From contig JASCPG010000002.1 of the NCBI GenBank assembly GCA_029960085.1, forward strand, positions 45,742 through 109,741: a stretch of 64,000 nt of DNA, read 5' to 3'. The notes beneath the pieces are model-generated. The model was not told the origin of the DNA. It saw only the letters and a list, made by a program, of their open reading frames with translations, and did no database searches. The DNA comes from Microbacteriaceae bacterium PS02067 (GTDB lineage: Bacteria; Actinomycetota; Actinomycetes; Actinomycetales; Microbacteriaceae). Shown piece by piece: positions 16,497 through 26,827 of this stretch (position 1 is the stretch's first letter; each line of letters begins with the position of its first letter). The position numbers and the translations under genes were made by a program.

Positions 16497-17723
16497 TCAG
16501 TGGTGGCCGGCGCCGACCTTGGACCCCGCGATGGGCTTGGCCGCGCCCGAGGCGAAGCCGCTCATCGCGATCAGCGCGACGATGATCCACAGTGTGTTCA
16601 GGATGCCGATCTGGTGGCTGATCCAGCCGAGGACGGGCGGTCCGCACAAGAACGCGATGTAGCCGATGGTGGCGGCCGCCGACACGGATGCCGCGGCCTT
16701 GGCCGGGTCGTCCGCGGCCGCGGACATGCCGAGTGGGAATCCGAGGGACGCCCCCGCGCCCCACAGCGCGACGCCGATGTAGGCGACGGGCAGGTTCGGC
16801 GCGAGGATGAAGACGATGAGGCCGATGCCCGCCGTGACCGACAGGATGCGGAGCGTCCACACGCGGCCGATCCGGTCGACGAGCGGACCGCCCAGGGCGC
16901 GGAAGGCCGTCATCGACACGGAGAACACCGTGAGGAAGATCGCTCCCGTCGCCTCCTTCTGGTGGTGACCGTCGACGACTGCGATGGTGAGCCAGTCGTT
17001 CGCGCTCCCCTCGGCGAACGCCATCCCGAGGACGATCGCCCCGATCGCGTAGGTCCGCGGATCGCGCCACACCGCGAGTGCCGCGCGCAGGCGCTCGCCG
17101 CGCGAGGCCGCGTGCTCGCCCTCCTCCGTTCGCGCCGCGTGCGCGGGGACGAACCGCAACGCGACCGTGCAGACGATGGCGAAGAGAATCGCCACGGCGC
17201 CGAGGTGCCAGGCGACACCGACGCCCCACGCGGCCATGGGGATGCCGATCCCCGCACCAGCAACGGTGCCGAGGCTGTAGAAGGCGTGGAACAGGGGCAT
17301 CAGCGTCTTGCCGAACTCCTGCTCGACGGCGGCCGCCTCGACGTTCATCATGACGTCGGTGGCTCCGAAGCAGAAGCCGAGGAAGGCGAGACCGGTCACG
17401 GCGATCGGGTACGCGCCGAGAACGTCGACAGCGAGCGCCGCGATCAGGAGCCCGGCCGATACCCCGATGACGGTGGCGGACAGTCCGCGCTTCGCGCCCC
17501 ATCGCGCGACGATGACGTTCGCCGACATCACGCCGAGGAGCGACCCGGCACCCAGAGCGAACAGCAGCCCGCCGATCTGGAAGTCGTCGATGCCGAGGCG
17601 CGTCTTGATGGTCGGAAGCCGCGATGCCCACGAGGCCAGGGCGACGCCGCACAGCAGGAAGAGCGTGAAGATCGCCGCGCGCCAGCGGACGAGGCGGGGA
17701 CGGTCGAGGGCCGGGAGGGTCAT
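16497..17723 (-). CDS. Major facilitator superfamily transporter
   Basis: A 408 aa membrane transporter with about twelve segments, related to the YbjJ-like MFS group. The loop signature is seen as [12 protein letters not shown] and in the second half as [15 protein letters not shown] at 17723 is preferred because TATACT (complement of 17733-17738) would start transcription only a few bases before it, implying a leaderless or near-leaderless message. It diverges from a LacI regulator across a perfect palindrome, so it is probably the regulated target. The substrate is unknown. Confidence 0.85.
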   Translation of the reverse strand: MTLPALDRPRLVRWRAAIFTLFLLCGVALASWASRLPTIKTRLGIDDFQIGGLLFALGAGSLLGVMSANVIVARWGAKRGLSATVIGVSAGLLIAALAVDVLGAYPIAVTGLAFLGFCFGATDVMMNVEAAAVEQEFGKTLMPLFHAFYSLGTVAGAGIGIPMAAWGVGVAWHLGAVAILFAIVCTVALRFVPAHAARTEEGEHAASRGERLRAALAVWRDPRTYAIGAIVLGMAFAEGSANDWLTIAVVDGHHQKEATGAIFLTVFSVSMTAFRALGGPLVDRIGRVWTLRILSVTAGIGLIVFILAPNLPVAYIGVALWGAGASLGFPLGMSAAADDPAKAAASVSAAATIGYIAFLCGPPVLGWISHQIGILNTLWIIVALIAMSGFASGAAKPIAGSKVGAGHH

Positions 17724-17738
17724 CACGCGATGAGTATA

Positions 17739-17752
17739 TCGAATCGATTCGA
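17739..17752. promoter_or_regulatory. LacI-type operator palindrome
   Basis: TCGAATCGATTCGA is a perfect 14 bp palindrome with the central CG and flanking AA/TT pattern typical of LacI-family sites. It lies between the divergent MFS and LacI genes and directly abuts TATACT, the likely -10 of the MFS gene. Confidence 0.75.
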
Positions 17753-17793
17753 CAATCACGGGCGGAGGGCGTGAAGCCGGTTACGATGCAGGG

Positions 17794-18843
17794 ATGATGA
17801 CGACGCGGCGCGCAACGATCGCCGACGTCGCTCGCTCCGCTGGGGTGGCGCCGTCGACGGCATCCGTCGTCTTCAGCGGCAAGGGTCCGGTGTCGGATGC
17901 CACCCGCCGCCGCGTCATGGCCGCGGCGGCGGACCTCGGCTACGTCGGGCCCGACCCGATGGCCGCGTCGCTGCGGCGCGGACGTAGCGGCATCGTCGGG
18001 GTCGTCGTCGGGTCGAACCTCAATGACATGTTCCGCGATCCCGTGCAACGCCTCCTCATGGACGGGCTCGCCGAGGCGATCGCGCCGCGCGGCGCGGGAC
18101 TGCTGCTCCTGCGCAGCCACAAGGCCGTGGAGAACGCCCCCACGCTCATGACGGCACCGCTCGATGCCGCCGTCCTGATCGGATGCGACGGCCCGCTCCG
18201 CGACTCGCTGAACGAGGCGCATCTGCGAGGTCTTCCGATCGTCGTGATCGAGGGGGACGCGGGGCCGGGCGTCCCGCGCATCCTGCTCGACAACCGCGAA
18301 GCCCAACGCACCGCCGCCGAGCACCTGCACGCGCTGGGCCACAGGCACGTCGCGATCGTGACCCTGCGGGTGAGCGCCGGCTTCGCCGGCGGACCGCTCA
18401 CGCCCGACATCGAGGTCACGATCGACGTGACCCGCGACCGCCTCGCCGGTGCCCGTGACGTCTTCCCCGACGCACCGGTGATCGCCACGGCGGGAAGCTC
18501 CATCGACGAAGGGCTCGCCGCGGGGCGTGCGCTGTTCGCCGATCCGTCCGCCCGCCCAGCGGCCGTGATCGCACAGAGCGACCTCCTCGCGACGGGAGTG
18601 ATCCGCGCCGCCGAAGAGGCGGGGCTGCGGGTGCCCGACGACGTCAGCGTCACGGGGTTCGACGGCATCCCCGTCGACGGACTCGCCCCCCACCAGCTCA
18701 CGACGCTCGTGCAGGATGCCACAGGCAAGGGCCGCGCCGCAGGGGAGGCCGTCGCGGCGCTCCTCGACGGGCGCCCACCGGCATCCGTGCTGCTGACATG
18801 CCCGTTCAGACGCGGAAGTACGACAGGCCCGGCGTCGCGGTAG
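17794..18843 (+). CDS. LacI-family transcriptional regulator
   Basis: A 349 aa repressor-type regulator. The N-terminal helix-turn-helix is [20 protein letters not shown] (about residues 8-27) with the hinge near [10 protein letters not shown]. Residues 65-345 form a periplasmic-binding-protein-like sensor domain ending in [22 protein letters not shown]. Two adjacent ATG codons (17794, 17797) can serve as start. The ligand is unknown, but the divergent MFS transporter and the shared palindrome suggest local regulation of transport. Confidence 0.92.
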   Translation: MMTTRRATIADVARSAGVAPSTASVVFSGKGPVSDATRRRVMAAAADLGYVGPDPMAASLRRGRSGIVGVVVGSNLNDMFRDPVQRLLMDGLAEAIAPRGAGLLLLRSHKAVENAPTLMTAPLDAAVLIGCDGPLRDSLNEAHLRGLPIVVIEGDAGPGVPRILLDNREAQRTAAEHLHALGHRHVAIVTLRVSAGFAGGPLTPDIEVTIDVTRDRLAGARDVFPDAPVIATAGSSIDEGLAAGRALFADPSARPAAVIAQSDLLATGVIRAAEEAGLRVPDDVSVTGFDGIPVDGLAPHQLTTLVQDATGKGRAAGEAVAALLDGRPPASVLLTCPFRRGSTTGPASR

Positions 18844-18895
18844 TTCTCGCCCGGTAGACTGGCACTCCGACCCCCGAACCCGTCTGGAGGCCAGA

Positions 18896-21800
18896 TTGCT
18901 GCTGCTTCTGGCTGCGTTCGCGGTCGTCCCTCTGGTCCTCCCGTGGCTGCACGGCCGCATCGGTTCGCGCGCGTTCTTCGTCGCCGCCGTCGTACCGCTC
19001 GCCGCTTTCGTCGATGCCGTCGCGCTCACTCCCCGCATCCTCTCGGGCGAGGTCCAGACCGAGACGTACGCGTGGATTCCCGACCTCGGCCTCGCGCTGT
19101 CCATGCGCATGGACACGCTCGGCTGGGTGATGACGCTCATCGTCACAGGCGTCGGCGCACTCGTGATGCTCTACTGCCGGTGGTACTTCGCGAGCCCCGC
19201 CGGAGACGCGACGAAGGGCAAGAGCGGGGGGCGCAAGCCCGGCGTCGGGATGTTCAGCGCGATCCTCCTCGCCTTCGCGGGTGCGATGTACGGTCTCGTC
19301 CTCACCGACGACCTCATCGTGCTCGTGATGTTCTGGGAGATCACGAGCATCCTGTCGTACCTGCTGATCGGGTTCTACCACGCACGCGGTGCGAGCCGGC
19401 GTGCGGCGCTGCAGGCCCTGCTCGTGACGACCCTCGGGGGTCTCGTCATGTTCGTCGGCGCCGTGATCCTCGTCGTGCAGGCGGGGACGGCCAGCCTGTC
19501 CGCGATCCTCGCCGCCTACTCGGCGCCGGACTCGGCGCTCGCCGGCAGCCCGCTGATCGACGCCGCGATCGTGATGCTCCTCGTCGGTGCCCTCAGCAAG
19601 TCGGCGATCTTCCCGTTCCACTTCTGGCTGCCGGGCGCCATGGCGGCACCGACTCCGGTGAGCGCCTACCTGCACGCGGCCGCCATGGTGAAGGCGGGCA
19701 TCTACCTCATCGCGCGCTGCGCGCCGGCGTTCGCCGTCGCGGCGCCCTGGCGGCCGATCATCATCACGCTCGGCATCCTGACGATGCTCCTCGGAGGCAT
19801 CCAGGCACTCCGCGAATCCGACCTCAAGCGCATCCTCGCGTTCGGCACGGTGAGCCAGCTCGGCATGCTCGTGGTCGTCCTGGGCTACGGGGAGCGCAAC
19901 TCCGCGCTCGCCGGTCTCGCCCTCCTCGTCGGCCACGCGCTGTTCAAGTCGTCGCTGTTCCTCGTCGTCGGCGTCATCGACCGCCAGCTCTCGACGCGTG
20001 ACATCGGCGAACTCTCCGGCGTCGGCAGGCAGGCGCCGACGCTTGCGACCTTCTCGATCATCGCGGTCGCCTCGATGGTGGGGCTCGCGCCGACGATCGG
20101 CTTCGTCGCGAAGGAGGCGGCACTCACTTCGCTCCTCGACGGCGGTGGAACCCCCGAGGCGGTCATCCCCCTCATCGGGATCGTGCTCGGGTCGGTGCTC
20201 ACCACTGCGTACGGCCTGCGGTTCATCTGGGGTGCGTTCTGGACGAAGAAGGATGCCTCCGGTGCGCCCCGCGCCGTCACCGAATGGCCCGACCCGCCCA
20301 TCGGCTTCCTCGCCGCGCCGATCCTCCTCTCGGGTCTCACGGTCGTCGGCGGTGTCGCGGCGCCTCTCCTGGACGCCGCTTTCGGGGGGTACGCCGACAC
20401 CCTCCCGAGCGCGGGCGAAGACGGGCATCCGTACCACCTCGCGCTCTGGCACGGACTCGAGCCCGCACTCTTCCTGTCCCTCGGATCGATCGCGGTCGGG
20501 GCGCTCCTGTTCTGGGCGACGTACCGCCGCGCGCCGCTTCGCCGAGTCCTCCCGTTCAACGCGACAGACCTGTACAACGGCACGCTTCGCGGCATCGCCC
20601 GCGTCGCCGTGTGGACGACGACGTTCACGCAGCGCGGCTCGCTGCCCGTCTACGTCGGCACGATCTTCGTCGTGTTCGTCGCGGCGCAGGGCACGGCGTT
20701 CATCGGCGGTCTCGTGTCAGGCGCCGAGTGGCAGGTGTTCGTCGACGCGTGGCAGACCCCCATGCAGCTCGTCGTCGCGCCGATCATGATCCTCGCGGGC
20801 GTTCTCGCGGTGCGGGCGCAGAAGCGATACACCGGCGTCGTCCTCGTCTCGGTCACGGGCCTCGGCATGGTCGCCCTCTTCGCGACGAGCGGCGCGCCCG
20901 ACCTCGCGCTCACTCAGATCCTCATCGAGACGGTGACCCTCGTCGCCTTCGCTCTCGTGCTCCGCCGCATCCCCGCTCGGATGGGCGAGCACAACGCGTC
21001 GGTGTGGCCCGTCGCCCGTGCGGTGCTCGCGATCGCCGCGGGCGGCACGATGGCCCTCGTCGCCCTCATCGCAACGGGATCGCGTGTCGCCGAGCCGATC
21101 TCGAACTCGTTCCCCGACCTCGCGTACGAGCTCGGACACGGCAAGAACGTCGTGAACGTCGCGCTCGTCGACCTTCGCGGCTGGGACACGATGGGCGAGC
21201 TGTCGGTGCTGATCCTCGCCGCCACCGGCGTGGCATCCCTCGTCTTCGTCACGCACCGCTCCGACCTGCTCTCGAGCGCCATCTCGTCGCTGCCGGCCGC
21301 CTCGAACTGGCGGCGTCGACCGCTCGTCGAGACGGCGGAGGGGCCGCGTCCGCGTGGGACACAGCCCGGGAGCACCCGACAGGCGTGGCTCGTCGGCGGC
21401 CAGCGAGTGCGGCCGGAGAACCGTTCGCTGATGCTCGAGGTGATCGTCCGCATCCTCTTCCACACGATCATCGTCGTGTCGATCTACCTGCTGTTCGCCG
21501 GCCACAACCTCCCCGGCGGCGGCTTCGCGGGCGGCCTCGTCGCCGGCATGGCCCTCGTCATGCGGTACGTCGCCGGTGGTCGGTACGAGTTGGGCGCCGC
21601 GGCGCCGACGGATGCCGGTCGGCTGCTCGGGGCGGGCATGATCCTCGCCGTCTCGTCCGCCGTCGTGCCGCTGCTGTTCGGCGCGGCGCCGCTCACGAGC
21701 GCCGTCTGGAGTGCCGACCTCCCGCTTCTCGGTCACGTGGAGTTCGTGTCGTCGACGTTCTTCGATGTCGGCGTGTACCTCGTCGTCATCGGGCTCGTCC

Positions 21801-21901
21801 TCGACGTGCTGCGCTCACTCGGCGGCGAGGTCGACCGTCAGGCGCAGGAACTGCGCGAGGGATCGGGCGCCGCGACCGTGCCGGAGGTGAGGGCCCCGTG
21901 A
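18896..21901 (+). CDS. mrpA: Mrp Na+/H+ antiporter subunit A with fused subunit B
   Basis: Large membrane subunit of 1001 aa of the multisubunit cation/proton antiporter. The first ~500 residues are the complex I NuoL-like proton-antiporter module (about 14 segments; conserved Lys-containing [15 protein letters not shown] and [12 protein letters not shown]). Residues 600-700 hold the DUF4040/MbhD-like part, and the C-terminus ([20 protein letters not shown]) is MrpB. The TTG start at 18896 follows CTGGAGG at 18884-18890. It begins a six-gene operon whose members overlap by 4 bp. Confidence 0.95.
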   Translation: MLLLLAAFAVVPLVLPWLHGRIGSRAFFVAAVVPLAAFVDAVALTPRILSGEVQTETYAWIPDLGLALSMRMDTLGWVMTLIVTGVGALVMLYCRWYFASPAGDATKGKSGGRKPGVGMFSAILLAFAGAMYGLVLTDDLIVLVMFWEITSILSYLLIGFYHARGASRRAALQALLVTTLGGLVMFVGAVILVVQAGTASLSAILAAYSAPDSALAGSPLIDAAIVMLLVGALSKSAIFPFHFWLPGAMAAPTPVSAYLHAAAMVKAGIYLIARCAPAFAVAAPWRPIIITLGILTMLLGGIQALRESDLKRILAFGTVSQLGMLVVVLGYGERNSALAGLALLVGHALFKSSLFLVVGVIDRQLSTRDIGELSGVGRQAPTLATFSIIAVASMVGLAPTIGFVAKEAALTSLLDGGGTPEAVIPLIGIVLGSVLTTAYGLRFIWGAFWTKKDASGAPRAVTEWPDPPIGFLAAPILLSGLTVVGGVAAPLLDAAFGGYADTLPSAGEDGHPYHLALWHGLEPALFLSLGSIAVGALLFWATYRRAPLRRVLPFNATDLYNGTLRGIARVAVWTTTFTQRGSLPVYVGTIFVVFVAAQGTAFIGGLVSGAEWQVFVDAWQTPMQLVVAPIMILAGVLAVRAQKRYTGVVLVSVTGLGMVALFATSGAPDLALTQILIETVTLVAFALVLRRIPARMGEHNASVWPVARAVLAIAAGGTMALVALIATGSRVAEPISNSFPDLAYELGHGKNVVNVALVDLRGWDTMGELSVLILAATGVASLVFVTHRSDLLSSAISSLPAASNWRRRPLVETAEGPRPRGTQPGSTRQAWLVGGQRVRPENRSLMLEVIVRILFHTIIVVSIYLLFAGHNLPGGGFAGGLVAGMALVMRYVAGGRYELGAAAPTDAGRLLGAGMILAVSSAVVPLLFGAAPLTSAVWSADLPLLGHVEFVSSTFFDVGVYLVVIGLVLDVLRSLGGEVDRQAQELREGSGAATVPEVRAP

Positions 21902-22446
21902 CCGTCTCCGGCATCCTCATCGTCATCATGGCGATCCTCTTCGCCGCCGGCGTCTACGCCATGCTCGAGCGCAGCCTCACCCGCGTGCTCATCGGGTTCC
22001 TGCTGCTCGGCAACGCCGTCAACCTGTTCCTGCTGATCGTCATGGGCCGCCCCGGCGTCGCGCCCTTCTTCGGCGCGGGCGACCCCGAGGATATGAGCGA
22101 CCCGCTCCCGCAGGCGCTCACGCTGACGGCGATCGTCATCACCTTCGCCGTGTCGGCCTTCCTCCTCGCGCTCATCTACCGGTCGTGGCAGCTCGCACAG
22201 GCCGACATCGTCCACGACGACGAGGAAGACGTCGCCCTGCGCGACCGCGGCACGGTCGAAGAGGACGAGATGGATGACGAGACGTCCATCGAAGACGAAG
22301 ACGACGATGCCACCACCGACTTCATCGGAACGGAGACCGCGCCCATCACCGTGCTGCACCACCGCGACCTCGAGGCGATCCGCGACGACGCTCCGGCCGA
22401 CCGGCCGGACGCGCGCCCGGGCTCCGACGGGGGTGACCGGTCATGA
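21898..22446 (+). CDS. mrpC: Mrp antiporter subunit C (NuoK-like) with acidic tail
   Basis: A 182 aa protein. Residues 1-100 are a three-segment NuoK-like subunit with the conserved GFLLLGNAVNLFLL and a Glu near the first segment (MLERSLTRVLIGF). Family members are usually about 110-130 aa; here a charged C-terminal tail of about 80 residues follows, very rich in Asp and Glu, that faces the cytoplasm by topology inference. GTG at 21898 overlaps the mrpA stop by 4 bp, and the stop overlaps mrpD. Confidence 0.93.
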   Translation: MTVSGILIVIMAILFAAGVYAMLERSLTRVLIGFLLLGNAVNLFLLIVMGRPGVAPFFGAGDPEDMSDPLPQALTLTAIVITFAVSAFLLALIYRSWQLAQADIVHDDEEDVALRDRGTVEEDEMDDETSIEDEDDDATTDFIGTETAPITVLHHRDLEAIRDDAPADRPDARPGSDGGDRS

Positions 22447-24008
22447 GCTCGCTCGTCCCGCTGCTGGTCACCCTGCCGCTCATCGGCGCGGGGATCGCCC
22501 TCGTCTTCGGCCGCCGTCGCCGCGTGCAGGTCGGCGTCTCGATCGTCACGCTGACGCTCACGCTCGTCATCGCGTCGGTGCTGCTGTACGCCGTCGACTC
22601 GTCGGGTCAGGCGATCGCCGTCTCCGTCGGCGGCTGGCCGATCCCGTTCGGCATCGTCCTGTACGTCGACCGGCTCGCCGCGCTCCTCGTGGTCGTCTCG
22701 AGCATCGTGCTCCTCGCGGTCCTCCTCTTCTCGGTCGGGCAGGGCGCGGCCGACGGCGACGACGAGACGCCGGTCTCGATCTTCCACCCGTCGTACCTGA
22801 TCCTCGCGGCGGGCATCTTCAACGCGTTCATCGCGGGCGACCTCTTCAACCTCTACGTCGGGTTCGAGATCCTCCTCGTCGCCTCGTACGTGCTCATCAC
22901 GCTCGGATCGACCGAGTCGCGCATCCGCACGGGCGTCGTCTACATCGTCGTCTCACTCGTCTCGTCCGTGCTCTTCCTCTCCGCGATCGCGGCGATCTAC
23001 GGCGCGCTCGGGACGGTCAACATCGCGCAGCTCGCCGACCGGATGAGCGAGCTGCCCGACTCGACGCAGCTCGTGCTGCACCTCATGCTGCTGCTCGCGT
23101 TCAGCATCAAGGCCGCCGTCTTCCCGCTGTCGTTCTGGCTGCCCGACTCGTACCCGACGGCGCCGGCGCCCGTCACGGCCGTATTCGCGGGCTTGCTGAC
23201 CAAGGTCGGCGTGTACGCGATGATCCGCACCGAGACGCAGATCTTCCGGGACAACGACGTCAACACGCTCCTGCTCGTGGTCGCGCTCGCGACGATGATC
23301 GTCGGCGTCCTCGGCGCGCTCGCGCAGGCGGAGCTCAAACGCATCCTGTCGTTCACGCTCGTCAGCCACGTCGGCTATCTCGTCTTCGGGCTCGCGATCG
23401 CAACACCCGTTGCCCTCGGCGCGACCATCTACTACATGGTCCACCACATCATCGTGCAGACCACCCTTTTCCTCGCCGTCGGCCTCGTCGAGCGCCGTGC
23501 CGGGTCGACCTCGATCCTCAAGGTCAAGGGGCTCATGCGTGCGGCTCCCGTCATCGCGGTGCTGTACTTCATCCCGGCGGTGAACCTCGGTGGCATCCCG
23601 CCCTTCTCGGGTTTCATCGGCAAGTTCGCCCTGTTCAACGCGGCGGCGCAGGTCGGCACACCGCTCATGTACGCCCTCATCAGCGGCGGGATCGTCACGT
23701 CGCTGCTCACCCTCTACACGCTCATGCGCGCGTGGAACCTCGCATTCTGGCGTGAGGGCGAGGACCAGTCCGACGAGACGGGTGTCGTCGAGCGGATCGA
23801 GTACCTGGGCTCGGCTCCCGCCGCCGATGATCAGAGCGCGCGCCGGGTGATCCCGCGGATCATGACGGCGACGACCGCCGGCATGGTGGCGGTGACCGTC
23901 TCGCTGACCCTCTTCGCGGGGCCGCTCTACCAGCTCTGCGCGACGATCGGCGAGACGCTGCTCACGCCCGTCACGCTCGTGCAACTCGAGCAGGAGGTGC
24001 AGCAGTGA
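22443..24008 (+). CDS. mrpD: Mrp antiporter subunit D (NuoM/N-like)
   Basis: A 521 aa membrane subunit with about fourteen segments, homologous to complex I antiporter-like subunits. Typical signatures are the conserved Glu/Lys-bearing FNLYVGFEILLVASYVL and FSIKAAVFPLSFWLPDSYPT, and ELKRILSFTLVSHVGYLVFG. It forms the proton path with MrpA. ATG at 22443 overlaps the mrpC stop by 4 bp; its own stop overlaps mrpE by 4 bp. Confidence 0.96.
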   Translation: MSSLVPLLVTLPLIGAGIALVFGRRRRVQVGVSIVTLTLTLVIASVLLYAVDSSGQAIAVSVGGWPIPFGIVLYVDRLAALLVVVSSIVLLAVLLFSVGQGAADGDDETPVSIFHPSYLILAAGIFNAFIAGDLFNLYVGFEILLVASYVLITLGSTESRIRTGVVYIVVSLVSSVLFLSAIAAIYGALGTVNIAQLADRMSELPDSTQLVLHLMLLLAFSIKAAVFPLSFWLPDSYPTAPAPVTAVFAGLLTKVGVYAMIRTETQIFRDNDVNTLLLVVALATMIVGVLGALAQAELKRILSFTLVSHVGYLVFGLAIATPVALGATIYYMVHHIIVQTTLFLAVGLVERRAGSTSILKVKGLMRAAPVIAVLYFIPAVNLGGIPPFSGFIGKFALFNAAAQVGTPLMYALISGGIVTSLLTLYTLMRAWNLAFWREGEDQSDETGVVERIEYLGSAPAADDQSARRVIPRIMTATTAGMVAVTVSLTLFAGPLYQLCATIGETLLTPVTLVQLEQEVQQ

Positions 24009-24589
24009 GCCCCGCGGTGAAGGCCGTTGCGGCCTCGGCATGGCGTCAGCTGCCGTTCTTCCTGTGGCTCATCGCGCTGTGGATGCTGCTGTGGGGTCAG
24101 TTCACGGTGCTCGCCGCAGTGACGGGCCTCGTCGTGGCGCTCGTCGTGACCCGCATCTTCCGGCTGCCCCCCGTGGAGCTGTCGGGCCGCGTCAACCTCT
24201 GGTACGGCGCGGTGTTCATCGTGCTGTTCTGCCTCGCCGTCGTGCGCGGGTCGCTGCTCGTCGCGTGGCAGACCCTCAACCCCACCCGCTACCCCGGCAC
24301 CGCCGTCATCGCGGTCCCGATGCGCACCGACGACGACCTCATCATGGCCCACGTCGGCGTCACGGCATCCCTCATCCCGGGCTCGCTCATCATCGACGCC
24401 GACCGCGATCGCCGCATCCTCTACCTGCACGTCATCGGGGTCTCGTCCGACGAGGACGTCGAGAGTCAGCGCCGCGCCGTGCAGGGGTGGGAGGCGCGCA
24501 TCGTCCGAGCGGTCGGTTCGCGCGCACAGCTGGAGGCGATCCGCGCGCAGGGCGCGAGCGCGCAGCGGGGAGGGGGTGCGAGGTGGTGA
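24005..24589 (+). CDS. mrpE: Mrp antiporter subunit E
   Basis: A 194 aa subunit with two to three N-terminal membrane segments (about residues 15-100) and a cytoplasmic domain containing the family motif VGVTASLIPGSLIIDADRDRRILY split over residues 118-145. It is needed for assembly of the complex in studied bacteria. GTG at 24005 overlaps mrpD, and the stop overlaps mrpF. Confidence 0.93.
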   Translation: MSPAVKAVAASAWRQLPFFLWLIALWMLLWGQFTVLAAVTGLVVALVVTRIFRLPPVELSGRVNLWYGAVFIVLFCLAVVRGSLLVAWQTLNPTRYPGTAVIAVPMRTDDDLIMAHVGVTASLIPGSLIIDADRDRRILYLHVIGVSSDEDVESQRRAVQGWEARIVRAVGSRAQLEAIRAQGASAQRGGGARW

Positions 24590-24855
24590 CCGTCCTCATC
24601 ACGGCGATCTACGTCATCCTCGCCATTGCGGGATTGCTGACCCTGTGGCGCATCGTCTTCGGACCGTCGATCCTCGACCGCGCCGTCGCGTCGGACGTGC
24701 TGCTGACACTCGTCATGTGTGCGCTCGGCGCCGACATGGTCATCAACCATCACACCGGCAGCCTGCCGGCCCTGCTCGTCATCGCCTCGGTCGGAGTGTT
24801 CGGGTCGATCGCGATCGCGCGTTTCGTGGCGAGAAGGGACAACTCGAACCGATGA
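24586..24855 (+). CDS. mrpF: Mrp antiporter subunit F
   Basis: An 89 aa protein with three membrane segments and the conserved GPSILDRAVASDVLLT loop. Two adjacent GTG codons (24583, 24586) are possible starts; 24586 is chosen because it gives the same GTGA 4 bp overlap as its neighbours. Its stop overlaps the mrpG start. Confidence 0.93.
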   Translation: MTVLITAIYVILAIAGLLTLWRIVFGPSILDRAVASDVLLTLVMCALGADMVINHHTGSLPALLVIASVGVFGSIAIARFVARRDNSNR

Positions 24856-25208
24856 ATGAGATTCTCGACGTCGTCGCCCTCGTGCTGGTGCTGATCGGTG
24901 CGCTGCTGTGCCTCACCGCGGCGATCGGTCTGCTCCGCTTCCACGACGTGCCGACCCGTCTGCATGCGGCGACCAAGCCGCAGGTGCTCGGCTTCATCCT
25001 GATCTGCGTCGCCGTGGCTATGGCCCTGCGCGCGTGGCCGGTCGTCGCGTTCCTCGTGCCGGTGGTGATCATCCAGCTGGCCACGGCGCCCCTGTCGGCG
25101 CACATGGTGGGCCGCCAGGCGTACCGGAACGGCACGATCGACGAGAGCTCCCTGTATGTGGACGAGCTCGCTGAGTCGCGCGAGACCCCGCCCGCAGCAG
25201 GGGGCTGA
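24852..25208 (+). CDS. mrpG: Mrp antiporter subunit G
   Basis: A 118 aa protein with three membrane segments, and the conserved LLRFHDVPTRLHAATKPQVLG, ending the operon. A hydrophilic tail of about 30 residues follows the last segment. ATG at 24852 overlaps mrpF by 4 bp. No obvious terminator follows; the next intergenic space contains a nested palindrome. Confidence 0.94.
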   Translation: MNEILDVVALVLVLIGALLCLTAAIGLLRFHDVPTRLHAATKPQVLGFILICVAVAMALRAWPVVAFLVPVVIIQLATAPLSAHMVGRQAYRNGTIDESSLYVDELAESRETPPAAGG

Positions 25209-25261
25209 GCGGGGCGCGGGGCTGGGCGTGACGCGCGCGTACTGCGTGTCGTGCGTGTCGT

Positions 25262-25337
25262 GAACTCCGCAGAATGTGACGTACTCCGCAGTGGATGCCG
25301 GGTACGGGTGCGGAGTTCGTGAGTTTCTGCGGAGTTC
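25262..25337. repeat. Nested intergenic palindrome
   Basis: GAACTCCGCAGAA at 25262-25274 is mirrored by TTCTGCGGAGTTC at 25325-25337 (perfect 13 bp arms). Inside, ACTCCGCA (25283-25290) faces TGCGGAGT (25309-25316). The 176 bp space between mrpG and the oxidoreductase contains nothing else recognisable. The structure may act as a terminator for both converging genes or be a dispersed palindromic repeat. Confidence 0.65.
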
Positions 25338-25384
25338 GTGGTGGGTCGTGGCGACCGCGGAGCCGAGCGTCGGGCCCGGTCAGG

Positions 25385-26827
25385 TCACGGGGCGAGCGAC
25401 GGGGCCCTCAGGCCGAACTCGTGCTGGAGGAGACTGCGGGCGGCGAACCAGCCCGACTGGCCGTGGACGCCGGGACCGGGCACGGTCGAGGCGCCGGTGA
25501 GGTAGACGCCCGGCATCGGAGTGCGCCACGGATCGAGGCTCAGCACGGGCCGCGCGAGCAGCTGCCCGAGCGTCGCGGCGCCCGCGGCGATGTCGCCGCC
25601 GACGTAGTTCGGGTTGTACTCGGCCAGCTCGGCGGCGGTGCGCGCACGACTCGCCACGATGAGGTCGCGGAAGCCCGGCGCGTGCTGCTCGATCGCCCGG
25701 GTGACGGCCTCGGTCTGATCGAGGGTCGACCCGGTCGGCACGTGCGTGTACGTCCAGAGCGCGTGCCTACCCGCGGGGGCGCGGCTCGCGTCGAACACCG
25801 AGGGCTGCGAGACGAGCACATACGGGGATGCCGCGTGCCGCCCGGCCAGGACGTCGCGCTCGGCGGCGGCGATCTGCTCGCGCGTGCCGCCGATGTGCAC
25901 CGTGCCGGCGCGCGCGATGCGCTCGTCGGACCACGGCACCGGACCGGACAGCGCGAACTGCACCGTCGAGGCGCCGCTGCCGTAACGGAATCGCTCGAGG
26001 CGCCGCCGGTAGCGCCCGGGCATCCGCCCTCCGGCGAGTCGGATGAGCGCGCGCGGGGTGACATCGAGCACGGTCGCGCGCGCGGTGAGCTCGTCGAGCG
26101 AACCCACCTCGTGATCCGTGACGATCTCGCCGCCGTGGGCGAGGAGGTCGGCGGTGAGGGCGTCCGAGATCGCCTGCGATCCGCCGATCGGGATCGGCCA
26201 GCCGCCGGCGTGGGCGTGCGTCTGCAGGGCGAGCCCCGCCGCCGCGGCGACCGGGCTCGGCTGCGGCACGATCGCGTGCGCCGCGACGCCCGTAATCATC
26301 GCCGGGGCGACGCGGCCGTGGAAGCCCGCGTTCCAGAGCGGCCCGCCCTGCGCGAGCGTGCGCAGACCGAACCGGGCCTCGACGACCGGATGAGGCGGCA
26401 CGCGCAGCAGCGACGAGCCGGTGAACCGGGCGATCTCGCGCGCGTGCGCGGCGAGGGGTTCGAGCAGGCGTCGGTAGGCGGGGCCGTCGGCGCCGAGCGC
26501 ATCGACCGTGCGGTCGAGATCGCGGTAGGCGATGCCCGAGCCGCCGACCGCGGCGGGGAGGGGATGGGCGAACGAGACCTCGGGGGTGACGAACTCGACG
26601 CGCGATGCGAGCCCGAACGCGCGGAAGAACGGGGATGCCAGGGCCAGCGGATGCACCGCCGAGCACGAGTCGTGCCAGAAGCCGGGCGCCACGGCCTCGC
26701 GCGTGCTCGCCCCGCCTCCGATCCGCGCCATCCGCTCGTACACGCGCACCGAGAGCCCCGCCCGCGCGAGGGTCACGGCCGCCGCGAGCCCGTTCGGCCC
26801 TGAGCCGACGATCTCGACGTCGGTCAT
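25385..26827 (-). CDS. FAD-dependent oxidoreductase, phytoene desaturase-like
   Basis: A 480 aa flavoprotein of the CrtI/phytoene dehydrogenase-related group. The N-terminal dinucleotide site is VEIVGSGPNGLAAAVTLARAG, followed by ERMARIGGGASTREAV. The C-terminus has the second FAD contact, MPGVYLTGASTVPGPGVHG. No carotenoid synthesis genes (CrtB, CrtE) are nearby, so a desaturase role is not supported by context; the true substrate is unknown. ATG overlaps the SRPBCC stop by 4 bp, making a two-gene operon. Confidence 0.88.
   Translation of the reverse strand: MTDVEIVGSGPNGLAAAVTLARAGLSVRVYERMARIGGGASTREAVAPGFWHDSCSAVHPLALASPFFRAFGLASRVEFVTPEVSFAHPLPAAVGGSGIAYRDLDRTVDALGADGPAYRRLLEPLAAHAREIARFTGSSLLRVPPHPVVEARFGLRTLAQGGPLWNAGFHGRVAPAMITGVAAHAIVPQPSPVAAAAGLALQTHAHAGGWPIPIGGSQAISDALTADLLAHGGEIVTDHEVGSLDELTARATVLDVTPRALIRLAGGRMPGRYRRRLERFRYGSGASTVQFALSGPVPWSDERIARAGTVHIGGTREQIAAAERDVLAGRHAASPYVLVSQPSVFDASRAPAGRHALWTYTHVPTGSTLDQTEAVTRAIEQHAPGFRDLIVASRARTAAELAEYNPNYVGGDIAAGAATLGQLLARPVLSLDPWRTPMPGVYLTGASTVPGPGVHGQSGWFAARSLLQHEFGLRAPSLAP

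Noticed and set aside
15748..19146. Single 1132-residue minus-strand protein including NucS
   Set aside because: Only the last 231 residues match NucS; the remainder is antisense to the LacI gene and out of frame with the MFS gene.
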